In this document: in pieces, positions 30,914 to 38,597 of the stretch | Position numbering within the stretch: the first letter of the stretch is position 1 | Layout: each line of letters begins with the position of its first letter | NCBI RefSeq assembly: GCF_002284575.1 | Contig: NZ_NPKJ01000040.1 | Span: 102,052-166,051, forward strand | Length of the DNA stretch: 64,000 nucleotides | Origin: Mesorhizobium temperatum | GTDB taxonomy: Bacteria; Pseudomonadota; Alphaproteobacteria; Rhizobiales; Rhizobiaceae | Direction: 5' to 3' | The notes under the pieces: model-generated | What the model was told of the DNA's origin: nothing | Databases searched by the model: none | What the model saw: the letters and a program-made list of their open reading frames with translations, nothing else | Translations under genes and position numbers: made by a program

Positions 30914-30942
30914 TTGACGTGAATTTAACACTAACGTATGGT
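30914..30942 (+). promoter_or_regulatory. Promoter and operator of the sugar/polyol ABC operon (twin of 26,527)
   Basis: TTGACG at 30914-30919, 17-bp spacer, TATGGT at 30937-30942. The spacer begins with GTGAATTTAAC, one mismatch from the dyad at 26,532, and CGATT follows the -10 box as in the twin. The two promoters differ in only a few spacer bases, although their surroundings are otherwise unrelated. Shared control by the DeoR protein is inferred. Confidence 0.7.
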
Positions 30943-31223
30943 CGATTTTGTGCCTGGGGCCTGACTGTTCCGAAAGGCTTCGGCTCGTGAGGAATTTCTT
31001 GCTTACGGCAGTTGGGCTGACGACCAGCGCATGCAATCGCGGTCACGCGATCGTGCAGCCGAATACCGGCTGGGTTCTCGGTCGCAATCAACTGCAACGC
31101 GACAAAGTTCTTCTCGATGACGCCGGCTGCACGCTGATCCTGGTGAAGGCGAATTGACAACGACATGAACGCGTGAAAAATTTTTCAACTGAAGATAATA
31201 ATATCATCTCGGGAGGAGATGGA
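30943..31223 (+). promoter_or_regulatory. Long 5' leader of the ABC operon
   Basis: About 280 nt separate the promoter from the first well-supported start codon. The stretch holds a weak 56-codon GTG-started frame (30987-31157), a 12-bp palindrome GAAAAATTTTTC (31173-31184), and an AT-rich patch up to 31207. A second promoter is possible from TTGACA at 31153, but no good -10 box follows. I see no riboswitch fold. Confidence 0.35.
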
Positions 31224-31295
31224 ATGAAAGCCAGCAGCGCCGCCAGCCGTGATCGTGACCTAAGCGGCGTCATGCGGCAGGTCGTTGCGCCATGA
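31224..31295 (+). CDS. Short 23-codon leader reading frame coupled to the DUF2291 gene
   Basis: ATG at 31224 follows the best ribosome site of the region (GGGAGGAG, 6 bases away). The 23 codons encode a basic, Ser/Ala/Arg-rich peptide (MKASSAASRDRDLSGVMRQ...) and end in a TGA that overlaps the DUF2291 start (ATGA). The DUF2291 gene has no strong ribosome site of its own, so its translation probably depends on ribosomes finishing this frame. Peptide function beyond coupling is unknown. Confidence 0.5.
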   Translation: MKASSAASRDRDLSGVMRQVVAP

Positions 31296-31942
31296 GCTCG
31301 CAGCCCGCCACCATGATCAATCGGCGGGTCGGCGTTCGTTGGATTGTCGCCGCGGCCGCGATCCTGATTTTGCTCGGCGCAATGGTTCTCGACACCAAGG
31401 TCGTCATAATTGGTTCGGCGGAGGACGCGCGAAAGGCTGCGTTTTCCCCTGAGGAATACGGCAAGTCCGAGTTTCCGAAGGTTCAATCCGCCGTGGAGCA
31501 GCGCGCGGTGAGCGCCGCTACCCTTGCGTCGGCCATCGCCAAGGACAAGGCGGCAGCAGAGAAGGAGTACGGCGTGCCGGCCAATGTCGGTACGGAATTC
31601 TCGGTCAAATTCACCGGCGTGGTCGGTGAGGGAAAGTCCGGCATCTACGCCGTCAAAGTCGACGAGGTTCCCAGCACTTTGGTCATTCGCGTGCAGACGG
31701 GGCCGGCGATCAACGGAACCGATCTGCGCGATGCCACGGGAACGATCACCTTCGGGCAATTCACCAACCAGATCGAGTATCAGAACGCAGGATCGGCCTT
31801 GAACAACGAGATGAAGAAGCAGGTGTTGTCGGCCATCGACAATACCAAGCTCACCGGGAAGACGATTTCGGTGATCGGCGTCTTCAAATTGATCAATCCC
31901 AAGGGCTGGCTCGTCACACCCGTAAAGCTGAGCGTTCAATGA
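31292..31942 (+). CDS. DUF2291 family membrane-anchored protein of a sugar ABC operon
   Basis: 216 residues with one N-terminal membrane segment (WIVAAAAILILLGAMVL, about residues 17-33) and a periplasmic domain containing GTEFSVKFTGVVGEGKSGIYAV. DUF2291 proteins regularly precede ribose-type ABC ATPases, but their function is not established. The 4-bp overlap with the ATPase gene fits a role in the transport complex. Confidence 0.8.
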   Translation: MSSQPATMINRRVGVRWIVAAAAILILLGAMVLDTKVVIIGSAEDARKAAFSPEEYGKSEFPKVQSAVEQRAVSAATLASAIAKDKAAAEKEYGVPANVGTEFSVKFTGVVGEGKSGIYAVKVDEVPSTLVIRVQTGPAINGTDLRDATGTITFGQFTNQIEYQNAGSALNNEMKKQVLSAIDNTKLTGKTISVIGVFKLINPKGWLVTPVKLSVQ

Positions 31943-33480
31943 ATGCGGCGCCTCAATTCGAGCCGGCGGCCGGCGATACCGTGCTCGCGGCGCGCAACAT
32001 CGTAAAATCCTATGGCGGAACGCATGCCCTCAAGGGGGTCAATTTCGACATCCGCCGTGGCGAGGTCACCACGCTGTTCGGAGAGAATGGCGCAGGCAAG
32101 TCGACGCTGATGAAGATCCTTTCCGGTGTCGAGACGCCGACATCCGGAAGCATCGAACTCGATGGCCGTCCTGTCGTCTTCTCCTCGACCGTCGACGCGC
32201 GGGATCGAGGCATCTCGATAATCCATCAGGAGTTGAGTCTCGCGCCCAATCTGAGTGTGCGCGACAATATTTTCATGGGTCGTGAGTTGCGGGGCGCGAC
32301 CGGCCTCGACTTCGCGGAAGAGGCTCGTCAGACGCGGATGCTGATGGTCGATCTCGAGGAAGACATCGATCCGATGACCTTGGTGCAGGATCTGCGCCTG
32401 GGCCAGCAGCAGATCGTCGAGATCGCACGCGCGCTCTCCGTCGATTCACGCATCCTGATCATGGACGAGCCTACCTCCGCATTGAGTGCGACCGAGGTGG
32501 AGGTGCTGTTCAAGGTGATCCGGGACCTGACCGCCCGCGGTGTTTCGATCGTGTACATCTCCCATCACCTCGAAGAAGCGCTGCAGATCACCGACCACGC
32601 GGTGGTGCTGCGCGACGGAACGATCACCGCCACGGGCAAAGCGAAGAACATCGATCTCGAATGGATCGTCCGTAACATGGTGGGCGAGAACTTCGACCTG
32701 GGATCGCCGCCCACGGGATACGCATTCGGCGACGTTGCCCTGTCAATCGACGATGTGAGCATCGCCGATGTTTCGGGTTCGGACCGCCTGGTCGTCGACC
32801 GGCTATCGCTCGATGTCCGCGCGGGCGAGATCGTCTGCATTTACGGGCTGATGGGCGCCGGGCGCACGGAACTGCTGGAGTGCGTCGCCGGACGCTTGCC
32901 GGTGACGGGCGGCCGGGTCTTGCTGGAGGGCGACGACATCTCCCGCCTCAGCATTGCGGAGCGGATAAACAGGGGGCTTGTGCTGGTGCCTGAGGACCGC
33001 CAACGCGACGGGCTGGTCCAGACGATGACCGTGGGGGCAAATCTGTCGCTCGCCAGCATTGGCGCCTTCGTCAAGGGGATGCTGCTTTCGCGGTCGCAGG
33101 AGCGGTCGCTGATCGACGGAACCATTCGCGATGTGCGCGTCAAGACGGCGGGCGCAGGCGCGCCCATCGGATCGCTGTCCGGCGGCAATCAGCAGAAGGT
33201 CGTCATCGGCAAGATGCTGACCACCGACCCCAAGGTCATGCTGCTGGACGAGCCCAGTCGCGGGATCGATGTCGGTGCCAAGGCGGAGGTGTTCCGGCTG
33301 CTCGGCGAGCGGGCCGCGCAGGGGCTTGCGGTCGTTTTCTCGACCTCGGAAGTTGCCGAGTGCCTTGGTATCGCGCACCGGATCATCGTCATGCGCCGAG
33401 GCAGGATTTCGGCTCAGTTCGGCGCCGATGTCACGAAAGAGCAGATCATGGCCGCCTCGGGCGAGGCGGTGCTTGTCTGA
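31939..33480 (+). CDS. Sugar/polyol ABC transporter ATP-binding protein (RbsA-like, two ATPase domains)
   Basis: 513 residues with tandem ABC domains. The first has Walker A GENGAGKST, LRLGQQQIVEIARAL and LIMDEPTSAL. The second has the degenerate phosphate loop GLMGAGRTELLE usual in this family, then LSGGNQQKVVIGKML and MLLDEPSRGIDVGAK. It powers uptake through the permease at 33506. The start at 31939 overlaps the DUF2291 stop. Confidence 0.92.
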   Translation: MNAAPQFEPAAGDTVLAARNIVKSYGGTHALKGVNFDIRRGEVTTLFGENGAGKSTLMKILSGVETPTSGSIELDGRPVVFSSTVDARDRGISIIHQELSLAPNLSVRDNIFMGRELRGATGLDFAEEARQTRMLMVDLEEDIDPMTLVQDLRLGQQQIVEIARALSVDSRILIMDEPTSALSATEVEVLFKVIRDLTARGVSIVYISHHLEEALQITDHAVVLRDGTITATGKAKNIDLEWIVRNMVGENFDLGSPPTGYAFGDVALSIDDVSIADVSGSDRLVVDRLSLDVRAGEIVCIYGLMGAGRTELLECVAGRLPVTGGRVLLEGDDISRLSIAERINRGLVLVPEDRQRDGLVQTMTVGANLSLASIGAFVKGMLLSRSQERSLIDGTIRDVRVKTAGAGAPIGSLSGGNQQKVVIGKMLTTDPKVMLLDEPSRGIDVGAKAEVFRLLGERAAQGLAVVFSTSEVAECLGIAHRIIVMRRGRISAQFGADVTKEQIMAASGEAVLV

Positions 33481-33505
33481 TCATGAAGAATACAGGAGCC
33501 AGACC

Positions 33506-34642
33506 GTGACCAGCGCCAGTCAGAATAGTAGCCGCTCCGGCCCGAGGACATCGAGCGGTGGCTTCAGCCTGGCCAAGTTGTTGCTGGAGGGCCGGGCATT
33601 CCTCGCGCTGATGGTGATCATCCTCGTCTTCTCGATGCTGTCGCCCTATTACTTCTCGCTGGGCAATTTCCTCACCATGGCGTCGCATGTCGCCATCTTC
33701 GGCATCCTCGCGGTCGGCATGCTGCTGGTCATCCTCAATGGCGGCATCGACCTGTCGGTGGGGTCGACGCTTGGGCTGTCGGGGGTCGTCGCCGGATTCC
33801 TGATGCAGGGCGTGCAGTTGCAAACGCTCGGCGTCGTGCTGTTCCCTCCCGTCTGGGTGGTTGTGGTGCTGATCTGCGTGCTGGGCGCACTGGTCGGTCT
33901 GGTCAACGGCGTCCTTATCGCCTGGTTGAAGGTGCCGGCCTTCGTTGCCACGCTGGGTATGCTCTATGTGGTGCGCGGCGCCGCGCTGCTGATGACAAAC
34001 GGCCTCACATATAATGATCTCGGCGGCAAGCCGGAGCTGGGCAATACCGGCTTCGACTGGCTGGGCTTCAACCGCCTGTTCGGTATTCCTATCGGTGTGC
34101 TGGTCATGGTGGTCATCGCGATCATCGGCAGCATCATCCTCAATCGCACGGCCTTCGGCCGGTGGCTCTATGCCTCCGGCGGCAACGAGCGCGCCGCGGA
34201 ACTGTCCGGCGTGCCGGTGAAAAAAGTGCAGGTGTCGGTGTATATGCTGTCCGGCATCTGCGCCTCGGTAGCCGGCCTCATCCTGTCCTCGGAACTGACC
34301 TCGGCAGGGCCGACCGCCGGCAACTCCTACGAACTGACCGCCATTGCAGCCGTCGTCATCGGCGGCGCGGCACTCACCGGTGGTCGAGGCAATATCCGCG
34401 GCACGCTGGTCGGGGCCTTCGTCATCGGCTTCCTCTCCGATGGCCTCGTGATCATCGGCGTGTCCGCCTACTGGCAAACAGTGTTCACCGGCGCGGTCAT
34501 CGTGTTGGCGGTGCTGCTCAACGCCATTCAGTATCGCCGTCGCGTCAAGCTCCCGGGCTCGAACGGCGGCCCTTCGACTTCTCCGCAACAAGCCGGCAAA
34601 GCCCGAACGGCCGATCCCGCTCACGAGAAGATTGCCGGTTGA
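33506..34642 (+). CDS. Sugar/polyol ABC transporter permease (RbsC-like)
   Basis: 378 residues with about ten hydrophobic segments and family motifs NGGIDLSVGSTLGLSG, NGVLIAWLKVPAFVATLG and GGAALTGGRGNIRGTLVGA. I take the GTG at 33506, preceded by AGGAG seven bases upstream. An 8-codon frame (33483-33509) between the ATPase stop and this start ends in GTGA overlapping it, which may couple translation. A Ser-rich cytoplasmic N-tail of about 30 residues and a Pro/Ser-rich C-tail flank the membrane core. Confidence 0.88.
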   Translation: MTSASQNSSRSGPRTSSGGFSLAKLLLEGRAFLALMVIILVFSMLSPYYFSLGNFLTMASHVAIFGILAVGMLLVILNGGIDLSVGSTLGLSGVVAGFLMQGVQLQTLGVVLFPPVWVVVVLICVLGALVGLVNGVLIAWLKVPAFVATLGMLYVVRGAALLMTNGLTYNDLGGKPELGNTGFDWLGFNRLFGIPIGVLVMVVIAIIGSIILNRTAFGRWLYASGGNERAAELSGVPVKKVQVSVYMLSGICASVAGLILSSELTSAGPTAGNSYELTAIAAVVIGGAALTGGRGNIRGTLVGAFVIGFLSDGLVIIGVSAYWQTVFTGAVIVLAVLLNAIQYRRRVKLPGSNGGPSTSPQQAGKARTADPAHEKIAG

Positions 34643-34674
34643 CCGGTACCATCGCTAACCAAGGAGGAAATTTC

Positions 34675-35634
34675 ATGTATGGCAAGGCAAGAATTCTAAT
34701 GCTCACGGCCTTTGCGCTGGCCGCTCCGGTCCTCGCAGGGTCGGTAAGCACAGCGTCGGCCGAAGGCCTCATTTCGATCATCGTCATCGATCCCGCCAAC
34801 CCATACTGGCTCACCGAAGGCAATGTGGCCAAGGCCGAGGCCGAAAAACTCGGCTACACCGCGACTGTCGGCGCATCGAAAGCCGACACAAACACGGAAA
34901 GCAGACTGATCGACACCGCTATCACCAACAAATCCGTGGCGATCATCCTCGACCCTGCCGACGCCAGCGGATCCATCGGCGCCGTCAAGAAGGCGATTGC
35001 CGCGAACATCCCGGTCTTCCTGGTCAACGCCGAGATCAATCAGGAGGGTCTGGCCAAGGCGCAGCTCGTTTCCAACAACGCACAGGGCGCCGCTCTGGGG
35101 GCACAGCAATGGGTGACGAATATCGGCGAGAAGGGCAACTACGTCGAACTGTTGGGCGCCCCGTCCGACAACAACGCCGCCACCCGGTCAAACGGATACG
35201 AGACCGTGATCAGCCAGTATCCGGACCTCAAGAAGGTCGGCTCGGAGGTCGCCAACTGGGACCGGACCCAGGGCCACGACAAGATGCAGAGCCTGCTGCA
35301 GGCCCATCCCGATATCATCGGCGTGACGAGCGGCAATGACGAGATGGCGCTCGGCGCGATCGCCGCGCTGAAGGAAGCCGGAAAGCTGTCGAGCATTAAG
35401 GTCGGCGGCTTCGATGGCTCTCCGGACGCTGTCGCCGCGATCAAGGCGGGCGACTTGCAGTACACCGTGCTCCAGCCGGTGGCCGTCTACTCGGCGAAGG
35501 CCGTACAACAGGCCGACTCGTTCATAAAGACCGGCAAAACCGGCGCGCCGACCGAGAAGCAGCTGTTTGACTGCCTTCTCATCACCAAGGACAACGTCGA
35601 CAAATACACGGCTCCCTTCACGCTCTCGGAGTAA
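34675..35634 (+). CDS. Periplasmic sugar/polyol-binding protein (RbsB-like)
   Basis: 319 residues. A Sec signal of about 29 residues ends near ASA-EG, then a two-lobe periplasmic-binding-4 fold begins with ISIIVIDPANPYW. VTSGNDEMALGAIAALKEAGK and KVGGFDGSPDAVAAIKAG are the hinge and second-lobe marks of ribose-type proteins. AAGGAGGAAA is a near-perfect ribosome site, consistent with higher expression than the permease. The ligand is unknown; with the FGGY kinase and GlpD-like enzyme, a C4-C5 polyol is the best guess. Confidence 0.9.
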   Translation: MYGKARILMLTAFALAAPVLAGSVSTASAEGLISIIVIDPANPYWLTEGNVAKAEAEKLGYTATVGASKADTNTESRLIDTAITNKSVAIILDPADASGSIGAVKKAIAANIPVFLVNAEINQEGLAKAQLVSNNAQGAALGAQQWVTNIGEKGNYVELLGAPSDNNAATRSNGYETVISQYPDLKKVGSEVANWDRTQGHDKMQSLLQAHPDIIGVTSGNDEMALGAIAALKEAGKLSSIKVGGFDGSPDAVAAIKAGDLQYTVLQPVAVYSAKAVQQADSFIKTGKTGAPTEKQLFDCLLITKDNVDKYTAPFTLSE

Positions 35635-35643
35635 AAAACGAAG

Positions 35644-35669
35644 GAGGAGTGTCCCGCGGGACACTCCTC
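35644..35669. terminator. 26-bp perfect palindrome after the binding-protein gene
   Basis: GAGGAGTGTCCC, GC, and the reverse complement of the first arm form a perfect hairpin 10 bp after the stop. There is no T-run; it should protect the highly expressed binding-protein RNA or end transcription weakly. Confidence 0.65.
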
Positions 35670-35849
35670 GCCTGACCCGAGGCGGCGACCTCTTTGATCG
35701 GGCCGACGCACCGCTCGTATGTCTGTCACGCCAAAACTGAAACACGGGCCGTGACGATTGAATCCGCGCTGGTGGCTCTATGGAGCGGCTGATGTGGCCC
35801 ACCACAGCTCGTTGAAACGTCACCCGTGCCCACCCATATACGCACTGCG

Positions 35850-35941
35850 TCGGATGTTTTCCTCCCATTGCGTCCGGCGCGTTCCCCTCTGGAGGTTTTG
35901 AACCTTCATGCCTGGCCGGACTTTAACAGTCCGGCCTTTTT
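35850..35941 (+). ncRNA. Candidate trans-acting small RNA with CU-rich anti-Shine-Dalgarno segments
   Basis: A possible promoter (TTGAAA at about 35811, -10 near CATATA) precedes a roughly 95-nt stretch. It has unpaired TTTTCCTCCC and GTTCCCCTC, then a stem GGAGGTT/AACCTTC at 35891-35907, then an intrinsic terminator at 35914. Such C-rich single strands that bind ribosome sites are typical of alphaproteobacterial Hfq-dependent RNAs, including those that repress ABC-transporter messages. I cannot assign it to a named family. The rest of the gap from 35670 to 35849 shows no supported gene. Confidence 0.5.
35914..35941 (+). terminator. Strong intrinsic terminator
   Basis: GGCCGGACT and AGTCCGGCC pair perfectly around TTAAC, followed directly by TTTTT. 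No protein gene ends just upstream, which is the main reason to suspect a small RNA here. Confidence 0.88.
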
Positions 35942-36076
35942 CTATTGGTCCTGTGAAGCTGCGCTGCCGCGAGCGAGCTGTAGAACCGCCGTAGGTCAGA
36001 GCATCCACGACCGGGCAGGCCGCGGTGCTGGCAGCGCGCACGGGCGCCCAACCGGCATAACCAGCCCAATGACCGA

Positions 36077-36097
36077 GAAAATGGCCGGGCCATTTTC
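36077..36097. repeat. 21-bp near-perfect palindrome upstream of the AI-2E transporter
   Basis: Arms GAAAATGGCC and GGCCATTTTC flank a single G. It lies 100 bp before the transporter start and has T-runs on both strands at its edges. A bidirectional terminator or a regulator site are both possible. The sequence between 35942 and 36196 otherwise holds no supported gene. Confidence 0.55.
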
Positions 36098-36196
36098 GTC
36101 ACACTCGACAGCGGCCTGGCCGTAGGGTGCGGCAACGGAAGCTGCCATTTTGTCGGGAAATCCACTAGGCTCGCTTGGTTTGCGAGACGGCGAGAG

Positions 36197-37309
36197 ATGC
36201 CCGGCCTGAAACAGATGCCCGATATGAAACAAATGAGGTTGCTCGGCATCGTGGCCGCGACGGCGATCGGTCTGTATGTCTGCTATCTCTTGGCGTTGCC
36301 TTTTTTGCCCGCATTGACCTGGGCGGTGGTGTTGGCAATCATCCTGTATCCGGCTCATCGACAGGTCGAGGAAAGGCTCAGGAACCAAAACCTGGCTGCA
36401 CTGATGTCGGTCAGCATCGCGGCGGTTGCAGTCGGCCTGCCGCTCATCTTCGTGGCACAGCAGCTTGTTCGCGAGGCGGTAAACGGCGCCACCTATATGG
36501 AGGAGGTCATCCGGGGTTGGAACACAGATGCCTTCGTGTCGGGCTATCCCAGGCTTTCGGCGGTTGCCCAGTGGGTTGAGAACCAACTCGATCCGGCCGG
36601 CACGGTCGCCGCATTTGTACAATGGCTGACGGCACAAAGCACATCGCTATTGCGCGGCTCGATCAATCAGGCCGTGATGTTCGTTCTGACATTTTATCTG
36701 CTGTTCTATTTTCTGCGGGACCGTGAATCCGCCCTGCGGGGGATCGAGCGTCTCTCGCCCCTGCGTACCGCGGAGACGGCATACATGCTGTCCCGCCTTG
36801 CCGAGGCGGTACATGCGATCCTGATAGGCACCGTGCTTGTCGCCGCTGTGCAGGGGACGCTGGGCGGCCTGATGTTCTGGTGGCTCGGCCTGCCCACTCC
36901 GGTCTTCTGGGGCTTGGCAATGGGACTTCTTGCCATCGTGCCGGTGCTCGGCGCATTCGTGATCTGGGTGCCGGCAGCGATCTATCTCGCGCTGGAGGGG
37001 GCTTGGGCGAGCGCGGCGATCCTGACCGTCTGGGGGGGCGTGGTCGTCGCCGGCATCGACAATCTGCTCTATCCGATGCTTGTCGGGAACCGGCTGCGGC
37101 TCCACACGGTGGTGGCCTTTGTCGGTGCTGTCGGTGGCATCGTCCTGTTTGGAGCATCCGGGCTCGTCCTCGGCCCGGCGGTGATCGCGGTCACCGTCAG
37201 CCTCATTGACATCCTCAAGAAACGATTGAGCGACCAGCCCGAGGCGGAACTGACGCCAAAGCGCGACACAAAGCCATCACGTCAGTCCGGAGCCGCGCCC
37301 AGTGAGTAA
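36197..37309 (+). CDS. AI-2E family transporter (PerM/UPF0118)
   Basis: 370 residues with about eight membrane segments: a pair at 15-55, and a cluster from about 160 to 340 with GLMFWWLGLPTPVFWGLAMG and GNRLRLHTVVAFVGAVGG. The family exports autoinducer-2 in E. coli (TqsA), but most members are uncharacterised, and some act as ion antiporters. The N-terminus has several Met codons; the first (36197) is used. It is a single gene; no terminator is clear, and an antisense gene relic overlaps its 3' end. Confidence 0.87.
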   Translation: MPGLKQMPDMKQMRLLGIVAATAIGLYVCYLLALPFLPALTWAVVLAIILYPAHRQVEERLRNQNLAALMSVSIAAVAVGLPLIFVAQQLVREAVNGATYMEEVIRGWNTDAFVSGYPRLSAVAQWVENQLDPAGTVAAFVQWLTAQSTSLLRGSINQAVMFVLTFYLLFYFLRDRESALRGIERLSPLRTAETAYMLSRLAEAVHAILIGTVLVAAVQGTLGGLMFWWLGLPTPVFWGLAMGLLAIVPVLGAFVIWVPAAIYLALEGAWASAAILTVWGGVVVAGIDNLLYPMLVGNRLRLHTVVAFVGAVGGIVLFGASGLVLGPAVIAVTVSLIDILKKRLSDQPEAELTPKRDTKPSRQSGAAPSE

Positions 37310-37386
37310 GCACCGCCGCGCCCGACCAGTTCATCATGCGGACCTTGTTCGACGATGCCCGTATCGGCGACCACCACGATTGGCAT
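37282..37386 (-). pseudogene. Remnant of an ABC exporter C-terminus
   Basis: On the minus strand a frame closing at 37282 ends with IVVVADTGIVEQGPHDELVG, followed by RGGAYSLG. That is the usual end of fused ABC exporters (…VVADGRIVEEGxHDELLxRGGxY). Nothing upstream in this frame looks like the ATPase motifs; an upstream hydrophobic patch could come from the membrane domain. It overlaps the transporter's 3' end by 28 bp. The rest of the gap to 37583 is noncoding. I read this as a gene fossil. Confidence 0.45.
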
Positions 37387-37583
37387 GAGCAATTGTCCCA
37401 GCATCAGCCCGTCCCACCCTGCGATTACGACCAGCACGCCGACCCGGCTCTGGCTGGACTGGTTCGGCCGTGCGCTCGACAGGGCGGCAGCGGCGCGTCG
37501 AAGCTGGTCGATGCAGTTCCGATCTGTCCGATCCTGCTGGTGACGACGGCGAGCCCCGACAGGATGCATGCGCCGCGGCGGGC

Positions 37584-38597
37584 TCATTTTTCGCCGTCCA
37601 GATAGGCGTTGCTGTAATAGGCCGCGAAATCGGGTCGTTCGCCGACCGGGTTCCCATCGCCGTCGCGCAGGGCGCCGGCCTTGAACAGGTAGTTGCCGAT
37701 AGCCTCCATCTTTGCGGGATCGATCGTGCCGATCGCGCCGGCGGGGCTTTGCAGATAGTGGCCGTCGACCAGCGCCTTCAGTGAGGCCTCGATCAATGGA
37801 CGGTCAGTCAGCACGTCGCTGTTTGCTGCGATCAGGATATCAGCCGCTTCTTGCGGATGTTCGACAGCGAAGGCATAGCCGCGCCTGGTCGCGGCGATGA
37901 ACGCGGTTGCCGTGTTCTTGTTCTTCTCGAGGTAGGCCCGGCTCGAGCCAATGAAATTGGTGTGTTGGTCGGGCACGCCGAAACCCGCGTAGCGGAAGGC
38001 GCGCTGGGCCTTGCCGTCAAGTTCCGCCTTGATCCCCTCCCAAGTGTAGACCTCGAGCGTAAAATCGACTGCGCCGTTGGCCAGGGCCTTATAGGCGGAG
38101 GTGCCCAGCGTCACTGTTTGGAATTTGCCCTCGCCGCCATCATGGCGGATGATGGTGCCGATCAGCGCATTCTCCCAGGCGCTGCCGAAACCGCCATAGG
38201 TCAGGCCGTCCAGATCCCTGGGGGACTGTATATCGGCGCGGTCGGCGTTGAACACCAGCCTGCCGGTTTCTGTCTGCATGATGGCGTAGGTGGCGACGAG
38301 GTCGGCGCCGGCCGTGCGTTGGGTAAACAATCCTATGGATCCCAGTATACCGAAATCGGCCACGTGGTTGGCGATCAGCGTACCGGCCGCAGTGTCGCTG
38401 TAGGGCAGGATCTGCACGTCGAGCCCGGCCTCGGCGTAGAAGCCTTTCGCCCGGGCGACATAGAGCCCGACATGGTTTGTGTTCGGCGTCCAGTCTAGCG
38501 CGACGGTGACAGTCTGCTGGGCGGAGACGGACGTGACGGGTCCGAGCCCGGCGATCAACGCGGCAGTGATGAAGAGGCGTCTGGAAAGCATGGTCAT
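37584..38597 (-). CDS. thiY: Thiamine-precursor ABC transporter, substrate-binding protein (ThiY)
   Basis: 337 residues of the NMT1/THI5-like family. A signal peptide of about 26 residues ends at VSA-QQ, then TVTVALDWTPNTNHVGLYVARAKGFY (split: VTVALDWTPNTNHVG; YVARAKGFYAEAGL), the hallmark of pyrimidine-precursor binding proteins such as ThiY. It binds formylaminopyrimidine or HMP in the periplasm. It is the last gene of a riboswitch-controlled operon; its start overlaps the thiZ stop. Confidence 0.9.
   Translation of the reverse strand: MTMLSRRLFITAALIAGLGPVTSVSAQQTVTVALDWTPNTNHVGLYVARAKGFYAEAGLDVQILPYSDTAAGTLIANHVADFGILGSIGLFTQRTAGADLVATYAIMQTETGRLVFNADRADIQSPRDLDGLTYGGFGSAWENALIGTIIRHDGGEGKFQTVTLGTSAYKALANGAVDFTLEVYTWEGIKAELDGKAQRAFRYAGFGVPDQHTNFIGSSRAYLEKNKNTATAFIAATRRGYAFAVEHPQEAADILIAANSDVLTDRPLIEASLKALVDGHYLQSPAGAIGTIDPAKMEAIGNYLFKAGALRDGDGNPVGERPDFAAYYSNAYLDGEK

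Noticed and set aside
30987..31157. GTG-started 56-codon frame with a weak lipobox-like TTSAC
   Set aside because: No ribosome site, poor lipobox (no Leu at -3), and lies in the leader between promoter and DUF2291; kept only as a note.
31153..31185. Second promoter with TTGACA before the DUF2291 operon
   Set aside because: No acceptable -10 box at 16-18 bp; the palindrome GAAAAATTTTTC occupies that place.
35826..36125. 99-codon frame across the small-RNA candidate
   Set aside because: It reads through a strong terminator and a palindrome and has no coding character.
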